Assembly (NCBI RefSeq): GCF_028767025.1
Contig: NZ_JAJQXX010000007.1
Span: 62,001 to 126,000, forward strand
Reading direction: 5' to 3'
DNA: 64,000 bases
Source of the DNA: Blautia sp. XA-2221
Lineage (GTDB): Bacteria > Bacillota > Clostridia > Lachnospirales > Lachnospiraceae
Shown here: piece after piece, positions 50,380 through 58,837 of the stretch
How the letters are laid out: every line of letters starts with the position of its first letter
How positions within the stretch are numbered: position 1 is the stretch's first letter
Notes under the pieces: generated by a model
Told to the model about the DNA's origin: nothing
Databases searched by the model: none
What the model saw: the letters and a program-made list of their open reading frames with translations, nothing else
Position numbers and translations under genes: made by a program

Positions 50380-50405
50380 AGCAGCTGATAAAGGAATGAA
50401 CAGAG

Positions 50406-51173
50406 ATGATTTTAGCAATTGATATTGGAAATACAAATATTGTAGTCGGATGTATAGACAGAGAAAAAACTTATTTTGTGGAACGTCTTTCTACTGTCCG
50501 TACAAAAACAGAACTGGAATATGCCATTGATCTGAAAACAGTTCTTGACATTTACCACATTAAAGGACAGGAAATTGAAGGATGTATTATTTCTTCTGTT
50601 GTCCCTCAGATCACAAACGTGGCAAAGCTTGCCGCAGAAAAGATTCTTAAAAAAGATGTGATGGTGGTTGGTCCGGGACTTAAGACAGGCCTTAACATTA
50701 TGCTTGACAATCCTAGCGAAATGGGAGCTGACCGGGTGGCTGACGCAGTGGCGGCCATGACCTTTTATCCGGTGCCGCTGGTGATCGTGGATATGGGAAC
50801 CGCAACAACGGTTTCTGTGGTAGATGAAAAGAAACGGTTCATGGGAGGAATGATCCTTCCCGGAGTGAGAATTTCACTGGATGCCCTTACTGCAAGGGCA
50901 TCTCAGTTAAGTGGCATCAGCATAGAAGAGCCAAAACGACTGATCGGAAGAAATACAGTAGACTGTATGAAGAGCGGAATCCTTTATGGAAATGCTGCGG
51001 CAGTGGACGGTATTGTAGACAGGATCGAAGAGTATCTGGGACAGGATGTAACGGTGATCGCTACAGGAGGAATGTCAAAAAAGATCATTCCTCATTGTAA
51101 AAGAGAAATGATCTTGGATGCGGATCTTCTTCTAAAAGGGCTGCTTGTGATCTACGAAAAAAACAGATCATAA
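50406..51173 (+). CDS. coaX: Type III pantothenate kinase
   Basis: 255 residues, ASKHA fold: LAIDIGNTNIVVG at the N terminus, GADRVADAVAAM, VIVDMGTATTVSVVD and MILPGVRISLDALTARASQL. It phosphorylates pantothenate and requires a monovalent cation. It closes the CoA set. The last 6 bases overlap the end of the convergent pseudouridine synthase gene, leaving no room for a terminator. Confidence 0.96.
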   Translation: MILAIDIGNTNIVVGCIDREKTYFVERLSTVRTKTELEYAIDLKTVLDIYHIKGQEIEGCIISSVVPQITNVAKLAAEKILKKDVMVVGPGLKTGLNIMLDNPSEMGADRVADAVAAMTFYPVPLVIVDMGTATTVSVVDEKKRFMGGMILPGVRISLDALTARASQLSGISIEEPKRLIGRNTVDCMKSGILYGNAAAVDGIVDRIEEYLGQDVTVIATGGMSKKIIPHCKREMILDADLLLKGLLVIYEKNRS

Positions 51174-52052
51174 AAATTCCTGAGCCATGTCCTGAGGGAC
51201 AGGCGCTGTCAGGCACATCTGTCTGCCAGTTATGGGATGAGAAAATTCTATCTGTACAGAATGAAGAGGCTGGCGGCTGAACCGGCTGTAATCCGGGCAG
51301 TACAGATAGTCTGCAGGAAGCGGGTAGCCCAGATATCCCATATGTACGCGGATCTGATGGGTGCGCCCGGTTTCCAGATGAAGTTCCAGAAGAGAGTGAT
51401 CGTTTCTGGTATCCAGCCTTTCATAAAAGGTAACTGCGGATTCGCCTCTGTCAAAATCTACACATCGTTGAATTACAGAATCTCCAAGCCTTGCAATGGG
51501 TGCGGAGATTTTTCCTTTTTCCGGGGTGATTCCTTTTACTACTGCCAGATAAGTGCGGCGGATTTTCCGGTGTTTCATCTGAGTAGAGAGGATAGCGGCG
51601 CTTAAAGGATTTTTGGCCAGGAGCAAAGCTCCGGAGGTATCCCTGTCAAGGCGGTTGATACAGCGGAAGGGGCAAAACAGATTTTTGCTTTCAAAATAAA
51701 AAGCAGAGCCGTTCGCCAGGGTGTTTTCGTAGTTTCCCATGGAAGGATGCACCGGCATTCCTGCAGGTTTATCTACGGCAAGAATATCTTCATCTTCATA
51801 TAAAACAGAAAGGTTCATGGGAACCGGAATAATATGTTCTGTGGAGCCTGTTTCCGGAACCAGGATTTTCAGAACATCCTGATTTTTTAATAAGGTACGT
51901 CCGCCTGCTTTTTCGCCATTGAGAGAAATGGCGTTTTTTTCTGCTTTCATGGAAGAAAGGATATGTCTGGAAAAACCTTTTGAACGCAGAAAATTCAGAA
52001 TCTGCATATTGGCATCCGCTTCTGTTATGTGGTAGGTAACTGTTCGATTCAT
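51168..52052 (-). CDS. RluA family pseudouridine synthase
   Basis: 294 residues. An S4-like N-terminal domain (about 10-70) precedes the catalytic domain with the motif INRLDRDTSGALLLAK, which holds the catalytic aspartate, and LETGRTHQIRVHMGYLGYPL. The family modifies uridines in 23S rRNA or tRNA; the precise target (RluD- or RluC-type) cannot be read here. It overlaps the upstream AraC-type gene by 4 bases, so the two are co-transcribed. Confidence 0.92.
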   Translation of the reverse strand: MNRTVTYHITEADANMQILNFLRSKGFSRHILSSMKAEKNAISLNGEKAGGRTLLKNQDVLKILVPETGSTEHIIPVPMNLSVLYEDEDILAVDKPAGMPVHPSMGNYENTLANGSAFYFESKNLFCPFRCINRLDRDTSGALLLAKNPLSAAILSTQMKHRKIRRTYLAVVKGITPEKGKISAPIARLGDSVIQRCVDFDRGESAVTFYERLDTRNDHSLLELHLETGRTHQIRVHMGYLGYPLPADYLYCPDYSRFSRQPLHSVQIEFSHPITGRQMCLTAPVPQDMAQEFL

Positions 52053-52939
52053 AGAGAAGTTCCTTCTTCCTTTTCTGTAGATTGAGCGTTTGAGTCAGAA
52101 GTAATCTGTTTTTTGCTTTGTTTTATAAGTTTCCGGTAGGCTCCGGCAGACATACCGCAGTATTTTCGAAAGCTCTGGGACAGATAACTCTGAGAGGAAA
52201 AGCCGGCCTGGTGGGCAATATCTGAGATTCCATAATCAGAATTTTCAAGAAGCTCTTTGCATACCTCGATCCGTTTCCGGTTCAGGTAGCTGATAGGAGA
52301 AATTCCATAGTATTTTGTAAATTCATGGCTCAGATAATATTTGTTCAGATGGCTGAAAACAGCAAGATCATCCAGAGTAATGGACTCGCTGTAGCTAGAA
52401 TCCAGATACCGTTTTACAGCAGCGCAGGCTCTGCTGGGGTGCTGGGAAGGAATGACTTCAAAGGCAGAGTCAGTAAGCCGTTTCAGCTGCAGGGTGAGTA
52501 TTTCCAGAAGGTGCATACAGATGCTTTCGTATCCCTCTGCCTTTTTGTCCAGCTCCTGAAAAATCGCATTAAAATAAAAAAGAAGATCCGCCTGTTTTTT
52601 TCTGCAGTTAAAGATCTGAAAATCCCGGTGGTCATTAAAAGAAAAGGAAATTCCGTCTACTCCCACAGTAAAATAACTTAAAGGAGAGATTCCGTTGGAA
52701 ATTTCCGTATGGCTCAAATGGGGATTGACGATAATAAGATCGTCTTTTTCAATGGGAAAAACCTGGTTTTCAATCAGAAAGCTGCCTTTGCCCTCCCGCA
52801 CATAAAAAAGCTCTGTAAAGGTGTGGGAATGGGGAATGCTGGACCAGTCTCCCTCATAGCGTGAGGCTGAGGCTGAAATAAGTACAGCGTTCATGGAAGT
52901 TTCTGTTTCAGGTGAAAAGTGAAGAGACTGATTGCTCAT
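52049..52939 (-). CDS. AraC family transcriptional regulator
   Basis: 296 residues: N-terminal cupin-like sensor domain (HSHTFTELFYVREGKGSFLIE, about 36-60) and C-terminal double helix-turn-helix (about 195-285; HLNKYYLSHEFTKYYGISPISYLNRKR and IAHQAGFSSQSYLSQSFRKYCG). It is divergent from the GH112 phosphorylase gene, so it is a good candidate to control glycan use. AAAGGAGTTCTT precedes the ATG. The pseudouridine synthase gene is coupled downstream. Confidence 0.92.
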   Translation of the reverse strand: MSNQSLHFSPETETSMNAVLISASASRYEGDWSSIPHSHTFTELFYVREGKGSFLIENQVFPIEKDDLIIVNPHLSHTEISNGISPLSYFTVGVDGISFSFNDHRDFQIFNCRKKQADLLFYFNAIFQELDKKAEGYESICMHLLEILTLQLKRLTDSAFEVIPSQHPSRACAAVKRYLDSSYSESITLDDLAVFSHLNKYYLSHEFTKYYGISPISYLNRKRIEVCKELLENSDYGISDIAHQAGFSSQSYLSQSFRKYCGMSAGAYRKLIKQSKKQITSDSNAQSTEKEEGTSL

Positions 52940-53028
52940 AAGAACTCCTTTCCGTAATTTCTGTTATCATATCATAAAAAAATTCTTACAGCAAGATTTC
53001 TAAAAAACAAAGCAAAAAGAGAATTGAA

Positions 53029-53057
53029 TTCATGTGCAGGAATTATTATTCTATAAT
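53029..53057 (+). promoter_or_regulatory. Candidate promoter of the GH112 phosphorylase gene
   Basis: TTCATG (53029-53034, weak -35), 17-base spacer, TATAAT (53052-53057). A weak -35 would fit activation by the divergent AraC-type regulator. Confidence 0.45.
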
Positions 53058-53121
53058 CATAATGAAAAAACTAAGCGCATGTACCGGGAGTTTTTTACAC
53101 AAATTTTATGGAGGTATGAAC

Positions 53122-55284
53122 ATGGCAGAAAAAAGAGGAAGAGTCACGATTCCTACAGATCTGGACGTGATCAAAGAAACACTTGATATTATGAAAGAGT
53201 GGGGAGCAGACGCCATCCGTGACTGTGACGGAACAGAGTTTCCACAGGAACTGAAGGATACAGGATCCAAGATCTATGCAACCTATTACACAACACGTAA
53301 GGATAACGACTGGGCAAAAGCTCATCCGGAAGAAATCCAGCAGATGTATATTATGACATCCATCCACACAGCAGTGGAGGAATCTCTGGAAATTCATCTG
53401 ATGGATCATCTTTACCCGGATATGCTTGCAGTAAATACAAGAGATGATATCCGCAAATGGTGGGAGGTTATGGATCGTACTACAGGCCAGCCGGTTCCCT
53501 GTGAAAAGTGGGCTTATGATGAAGAAACCGGAAATGTAAAGATCCAGGCAGTGCCTTTTCATCAGTATACTGTAAGCTTTCTTGCGTATATTATGTGGGA
53601 TCCGGTCCATATGTACAATGCAGTTGTTAATGACTGGAAGGATGTGGAGCCGCAGATGACTTTTGACGTGCGCCAGCCTGCCACAAGAGAGTATTCTATG
53701 AAACGTCTCCGTCGTTTCCTGGAAACCCATGAGTATGTGGATGTAGTACGTTTTACAACATTTTTCCACCAGTTTACGCTGATCTTTGACGAGATGGCAA
53801 GAGAAAAATATGTGGACTGGTACGGATATTCTGCATCGGTAAGCCCTTATATTCTGGAACAGTTTGAAAAGGAAGTAGGTTATCCTTTCCGTCCGGAATA
53901 CATTATCGATCAGGGATATATGAACAATACATATCGCATTCCTTCCAGGGAATTCCGTGATTTCCAGGCATTCCAGCGCAGAGAGGTTGCCCTTCTTGCA
54001 AAAGAGATGGTAGATATCGTTCATGAGTATGGCAAGGAAGCCATGATGTTCATGGGCGATCACTGGATCGGTATGGAGCCGTTTATGGACGAATTTGCTC
54101 AGATCGGACTTGACGCAGTAGTTGGAAGCGTTGGAAACGGTGCAACACTTCGCCTTTTCAGTGATATCAAGCATGTAAAATATACAGAGGGACGTTTCCT
54201 TCCGTATTTCTTCCCGGATACTTTCCACGAAGGCGGAGATCCGGTAAAAGAAGCAAAAGTAAACTGGGTAACTGCAAGAAGAGCCATTTTGAGAAGTCCG
54301 ATCCAGAGAATCGGCTATGGCGGATATCTGAAGCTTGCTATCCAGTTCTCGGATTTTGTGGATTATATTAAAGAAGTTTGCCAGGAGTTCCGTACTCTTT
54401 ACGATAATATCCAGGGAGTTACTCCGTACTGCGTAAAGAAAGTGGCTGTCTTAAACTGTTGGGGTAAAATGCGTGCATGGGGCAATCATATGGTTCATCA
54501 TGGTCTTTACTACAAACAGAATTACTCCTATTTCGGAATCATTGAGGCATTAAGCGGCGCTCCTTTTGACGTTTCTTTTATCAGCTTCGAGGACATCAAG
54601 GCAGATCCGGCGCTTCTTAAGAATTTTGACGTTGTGATCAATGTCGGTGATGCAGATACCGCGCAGAGCGGCGGAGAATACTGGATTGATGAGACAGTAA
54701 GCACTGCAGTCCGCGAGTTTGTTTATAACGGCGGCGGCTTTATCGGTGTAGGAGAGCCGGGCGCTCATCAGTGGCAGGGCAAATTCTTCCAGCTTGACGA
54801 TATTCTCGGTGTGGAAGAAGAGAGAGGCTTTAACTTAAATACAGACAAGTACAACTGGGACGAGCACAGAGATCACTTTATCCTGAAAGACTGTGATGGA
54901 GAAGTGGATTTTGGCGAGGGCAAGAAGAACATCTTTGCGCTTCCGGATACAGAGATCCTGATCCAGAAGGACAAAGAAGTACAGATGGCAGTAAATACCT
55001 TTGGAAAAGGCCGTGGCGTTTATATCAGCGGTCTGCCGTACAGCTTTGAGAACAGCCGTGTACTTTACCGTGCAGTGCTCTGGTCTGCATCTGCAGAGGA
55101 AGAGCTGAACTGCTGGTACTCCACCAACTATAACGTGGAGGTTCATGCGTATGTGAAAAATGGAAAATACTGTGTGGTAAACAACACTTATGAGCCTCAG
55201 GATACAACAGTTTTCCGTGGAGATGGCAGCAGCTTTGATCTTCACATGGAAGCAAATGAAATCAAATGGTATGAGATCGGATAA
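53122..55284 (+). CDS. gnpA: 1,3-beta-galactosyl-N-acetylhexosamine phosphorylase (GH112)
   Basis: 720-residue cytoplasmic GH112 enzyme that phosphorolyses galacto-N-biose and/or lacto-N-biose, releasing galactose 1-phosphate and N-acetylhexosamine from mucin or milk glycans. Family segments seen: GRVTIPTDLDVIKETLDIM, ADAIRDCDGTEFP, FMGDHWIGMEPFMDEF and GIIEALSGAPFDVSFISF-type sequence in the C-terminal half. The length fits. ATG 53122 has GGAGG 7 bases upstream; the frame before it to 53032 is not conserved sequence. Monocistronic, with an AraC-type regulator divergent. The choice between GNB and LNB substrate cannot be made by eye. Confidence 0.92.
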   Translation: MAEKRGRVTIPTDLDVIKETLDIMKEWGADAIRDCDGTEFPQELKDTGSKIYATYYTTRKDNDWAKAHPEEIQQMYIMTSIHTAVEESLEIHLMDHLYPDMLAVNTRDDIRKWWEVMDRTTGQPVPCEKWAYDEETGNVKIQAVPFHQYTVSFLAYIMWDPVHMYNAVVNDWKDVEPQMTFDVRQPATREYSMKRLRRFLETHEYVDVVRFTTFFHQFTLIFDEMAREKYVDWYGYSASVSPYILEQFEKEVGYPFRPEYIIDQGYMNNTYRIPSREFRDFQAFQRREVALLAKEMVDIVHEYGKEAMMFMGDHWIGMEPFMDEFAQIGLDAVVGSVGNGATLRLFSDIKHVKYTEGRFLPYFFPDTFHEGGDPVKEAKVNWVTARRAILRSPIQRIGYGGYLKLAIQFSDFVDYIKEVCQEFRTLYDNIQGVTPYCVKKVAVLNCWGKMRAWGNHMVHHGLYYKQNYSYFGIIEALSGAPFDVSFISFEDIKADPALLKNFDVVINVGDADTAQSGGEYWIDETVSTAVREFVYNGGGFIGVGEPGAHQWQGKFFQLDDILGVEEERGFNLNTDKYNWDEHRDHFILKDCDGEVDFGEGKKNIFALPDTEILIQKDKEVQMAVNTFGKGRGVYISGLPYSFENSRVLYRAVLWSASAEEELNCWYSTNYNVEVHAYVKNGKYCVVNNTYEPQDTTVFRGDGSSFDLHMEANEIKWYEIG

Positions 55285-55287
55285 GTC

Positions 55288-56175
55288 TTACTGAAAGACC
55301 TCCTTTCCCATATAATCAATAACCGCCTGTATTTCCGGCGAGATCCACTTGTTTTTGTGGTAAAGGATCTGTTTCCAGATTTCGATATTCAGATCCGGTA
55401 CGGGAATACGGGCGAGTTTTTTTTCCTGAACAGCTGTTTCTGCCACATAATCCGGCAAAAAAGAAATTTCTCTTCCTTTTTGCAGCATCTGTGTGATCAG
55501 GCTTGTATCACTGAGCTCCAGAAAGGGTGTGATCTCCAGGGAAAGGCTGGTAAGGTGCTGATCCAGAAGCTTCTGGTAGCTGGTATTCCTTTCTGTGAGG
55601 ATAAAAGGTTCGCTGATCAGCTCTTTTACAGAAACAGATTCCTGAGATGCCAGAGGATGAGAAGAGGAACAGAAAAAGTGGCAGGAAACAGGCGCTTCAT
55701 AAGCGATCATATAGTTTCTGTCATATATATGGTAATCCAGAGTATAGATCAGATCAATTTCATTCCGGCTTAAAAGCCGGAACATTTCATCTGTACTGGT
55801 GCTGATGATTTCCAGGGAGATGTCAGGAAAATGTCGGTGGAATTGTTCAAAATTATTCTGGAACAGCCAGTGACATAAAGAAGGAGCAGTGGCGATCCGA
55901 ATGTGACCCGAAAGGGTAAGGGGATTGTCAGCTGTTTTTTTTATGGCTTCTGCTGTGCGAAAAAGTTCATGGGTAAGATTCAGGATCTCTTTTCCTTTTT
56001 CTGTCAGCCTGACTCTGTGATTGATCCGTTCAAATAAAGGGATGCCAAGCTCATTTTCCAGCTGGCGTATCTGGGTGGATACAGAGGACTGGGTGTAACC
56101 CAGGTTTTCTGCTGCTTTTGTAAAGCTGCCAAGCTCTGCTACCTGAATAAAACTTTCAAGATTTCTGATTTCCAT
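55288..56175 (-). CDS. LysR family transcriptional regulator
   Basis: 295 residues: N-terminal winged helix (MEIRNLESFIQVAELGSFTK, then AAENLGYTQSSVSTQIRQLE) and a C-terminal substrate-binding domain from about 90. It is divergent from the Na+/alanine symporter gene (119 bases between starts), the usual arrangement for a LysR protein and its target. The start at 56175 has CAGGAGGG upstream; a start 24 bases earlier lacks one. The stop lies 3 bases past the convergent gnpA stop. Confidence 0.92.
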   Translation of the reverse strand: MEIRNLESFIQVAELGSFTKAAENLGYTQSSVSTQIRQLENELGIPLFERINHRVRLTEKGKEILNLTHELFRTAEAIKKTADNPLTLSGHIRIATAPSLCHWLFQNNFEQFHRHFPDISLEIISTSTDEMFRLLSRNEIDLIYTLDYHIYDRNYMIAYEAPVSCHFFCSSSHPLASQESVSVKELISEPFILTERNTSYQKLLDQHLTSLSLEITPFLELSDTSLITQMLQKGREISFLPDYVAETAVQEKKLARIPVPDLNIEIWKQILYHKNKWISPEIQAVIDYMGKEVFQ

Positions 56176-56294
56176 AAAACCCTCCTGTATAAGTATCAAA
56201 ATTTTAAATGCTTTTTATTAAAACTATCAATTTTTCAAATTATAGATTTTATTATATACTAAATGATATTATTATTCAACAAAATGGAGGGCTC

Positions 56295-57698
56295 ATGGGA
56301 GATTGGATTGTTAAATTAATTGAGAGTGTTTATAATTTTTTGTGGGGTGATCTGATCGTACTGCCTCTGCCCGGAGGAGGAACGCTTCCGCTTTCTCTTC
56401 TGGTGATCATTCTGATCCCGGCCGGGATTTATTTTACAGTACGCACAAGATTTCTTCCACTACGTCTGTTTCCGGATATGGTAAAAGCGGTTACAGGCAA
56501 AAAAACAAAGGAAAAAGGTTCCCTGTCAGTTATGCAGTCACTGATCGTTTCTACTGCTACACGGGTTGGAATGGGAAACCTGGTTGGAGTAGTGGCTGCC
56601 ATTTCTGCAGGAGGAGCAGGAGCAGTGTTCTGGATGTGGGTAACCGCTCTGATCGGATCCTCGACTGCATTTATCGAAGGAACACTGGCGCAGCTTTATA
56701 AAGAAAAGGATCCTCTGTACGGAGGATACCGGGGAGGTCCGGCATATTATATACATAAATATCTCCAGGAAAAAAGGGGAGGGAAGATCAGAAGATACTG
56801 CGTTCTTTCTGTTCTGTTTGCCGTTTCCGGACTGATCTGCTGGTGCGGAATCAGTCAGGTGATCAGTAACTCTGTATCTTCTGCCTTTGAGAATGCTTTT
56901 CATATTCCACCTTTATACAGTACCATTGCCCTGGTGGTTCTGGCAGCAGTGATCGTTCTCCGCAAAAACGCTACAGTAAAGGTTCTGGACGTTATGGTTC
57001 CCATTATGGCAGGATGTTATCTTCTGATCACAGTTCTTCTGATCGTGATCAATTTCCGTATGATCCCGTCTGTAATTGGCAGGATCTTCCAGGAGGCTTT
57101 TGGATTCCGACAGGTTGTGGCAGGCGGATTTGGCGCGGTTCTTATGAATGGTGTAAAAAGAGGACTGTTTTCCAATGAGGCGGGATCCGGTTCCGCTCCC
57201 TGTGCGGCTGCCACAGCAGAGACAGATCATCCGGCAAAGGTAGGTCTAGGACAGGCTCTTGGAGTGTTTATTGATACCATCCTGATCTGCAGCTGTACGG
57301 CAATGATCATGCTTCTGACACCGGAAACTCTCACACAGGGGCTTACTGGAATGGATCTTCTTCAGGAGGCAATGCGTTACCATCTTGGTACTTTCGGAGT
57401 AGTATTTATCGCCATTACCTTATGGCTGTTCAGTTTTTCCACTTTTGTGGGAATCCTGTTTTATGCAAGATCAAACGTTGCGTATCTTTTTGGGGACAAC
57501 TGGTTCTCTCAGACAGCGTACAAGATCGTTGCTCTGGCAATGCTGTTTGTGGGAGGTATGGCTGCCTATACCGTAGTGTGGGACCTTGGAGATGTGGGCG
57601 TAGGTCTTATGACCTTGTTTAATATTTTTATTTTGTTCCCAATGTCCAAAAAAGCCATTGATGCGCTGAAGGATTATGAGAAAAAGAAAAAAGCATGA
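56295..57698 (+). CDS. Sodium:alanine (amino acid) symporter, AGCS family
   Basis: 467-residue membrane protein with 10-11 hydrophobic spans. Hallmark segments: LPGGGTLPLSLLVIILIPAG, ATRVGMGNLVGVVAAISAGG, YRGGPAYYIHKYL and LFSNEAGSGSAPCAAATAET. It imports alanine or glycine with Na+. ATG 56295 with GGAGGGCTC is preferred over the open frame from 56208. A terminator follows at 57738. Confidence 0.94.
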   Translation: MGDWIVKLIESVYNFLWGDLIVLPLPGGGTLPLSLLVIILIPAGIYFTVRTRFLPLRLFPDMVKAVTGKKTKEKGSLSVMQSLIVSTATRVGMGNLVGVVAAISAGGAGAVFWMWVTALIGSSTAFIEGTLAQLYKEKDPLYGGYRGGPAYYIHKYLQEKRGGKIRRYCVLSVLFAVSGLICWCGISQVISNSVSSAFENAFHIPPLYSTIALVVLAAVIVLRKNATVKVLDVMVPIMAGCYLLITVLLIVINFRMIPSVIGRIFQEAFGFRQVVAGGFGAVLMNGVKRGLFSNEAGSGSAPCAAATAETDHPAKVGLGQALGVFIDTILICSCTAMIMLLTPETLTQGLTGMDLLQEAMRYHLGTFGVVFIAITLWLFSFSTFVGILFYARSNVAYLFGDNWFSQTAYKIVALAMLFVGGMAAYTVVWDLGDVGVGLMTLFNIFILFPMSKKAIDALKDYEKKKKA

Positions 57699-57737
57699 AT
57701 TCATGGCTTTAATTGAAAAACAGCAGCATATAAAACG

Positions 57738-57777
57738 CAGACAGATCATTTTTGCAGTGGTCTGTCTGTTTTCTTTT
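57738..57777 (+). terminator. Terminator after the AGCS symporter gene
   Basis: Arms CAGACAGATCA (57738-57748) and TGGTCTGTCTG (57758-57768), 9-base loop, then TTTTCTTTT. Confidence 0.88.
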
Positions 57778-57820
57778 AAAAAAATAGTGTATAATGATAA
57801 AAAAACAAGGAGGAGAATTT

Positions 57821-58627
57821 GTGAAGATCATAACGCTTATAGAGAATACACAGGGAGAAGAAAGTTGTGCTTCTGAACATGGGCTGTCTTTTTATATAGA
57901 AACAGAGAAACATAAAATTCTGGCAGATACCGGAGCTACCGGAGCCTTTGCGGAAAATGCAGAAAAGCTGGGAGTAGATCTCAGCTCCGTTGATACGGTA
58001 GTTTTAAGTCATGGTCATTATGATCATTCAGGCGGGATTCTTACATTTACAGAAAAGAACCATCATGCAAGGATTTATATGCAGCAAAAAGCAGCAGGAG
58101 ATTTTTATCATGGAGAAAGATATATTGGTATTGACAGACAGATTCCTGATCTGCCTCAGGTAGAGATGCTCCGGGGAGATAAAGTTCTGGACGGGGAGCT
58201 TTCTCTTTTTTCTAACATTACAGGAAGACGGTGTTTTCCGCAGAGCAATTTGGTCCTTACCCGGAAAAGCAATGGAAAAGAGCGGCAGGATACCTTTGAT
58301 CACGAACAGTGCCTGGTCATAAAAGAGGGAAAGGAGCAGGTTCTGATCTCGGGCTGCGCTCATAACGGTATTTTAAACATACTGGGCAGATACCGGGAAA
58401 TTTATGGAGGAATGCCCACCAGAGTCATCAGCGGTTTTCACATGATGAAAAAAACACCTTATACAGAGGAAGAAAAACGCCTGATCCTGGAAACGGCAAA
58501 AGAACTGGCTGAGTATGAGACGGTTTTTTATACAGGACACTGCACCGGAGATGAGGCGTTTGCTCTGATGAAACCTGTTATGGGTAAAAAACTGGAAAGG
58601 CTCAGAAGCGGTCTGCAGGTAATGTAA
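57821..58627 (+). CDS. MBL fold metallo-hydrolase
   Basis: 268 residues, metallo-beta-lactamase fold of the group containing the methanopterin-pathway RFA-P synthase-like proteins. Metal motif VVLSHGHYDHSGGI (HxHxDH) near residues 64-77, later ISGCAHNGILNIL and FYTGHCTGDEAF supply histidines. The substrate is unknown. The start is GTG 57821 with AAGGAGGAGAATTT; an upstream ATG at 57794 overlaps the -10 region (TATAAT at 57790). No operon partner. Confidence 0.85.
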   Translation: MKIITLIENTQGEESCASEHGLSFYIETEKHKILADTGATGAFAENAEKLGVDLSSVDTVVLSHGHYDHSGGILTFTEKNHHARIYMQQKAAGDFYHGERYIGIDRQIPDLPQVEMLRGDKVLDGELSLFSNITGRRCFPQSNLVLTRKSNGKERQDTFDHEQCLVIKEGKEQVLISGCAHNGILNILGRYREIYGGMPTRVISGFHMMKKTPYTEEEKRLILETAKELAEYETVFYTGHCTGDEAFALMKPVMGKKLERLRSGLQVM

Positions 58628-58837
58628 AGTTCTGTGTAGTTGCTGTCTGCCGGTCATTATTCTGTAAGGCAGGTTTTGTATATAGGCAAAATACTCAGAT
58701 ATACAGGATAAAATCAGAGATTACAGACAGCTGTTACCTGTTATATACAATAAAAAAGGAGATTCTGTTCTGGAGGGAATAGAATGCCGGGAAGAAATCA
58801 TAAGTTTTAAGTACAGAAGATGTAGAGGAACAGAATT

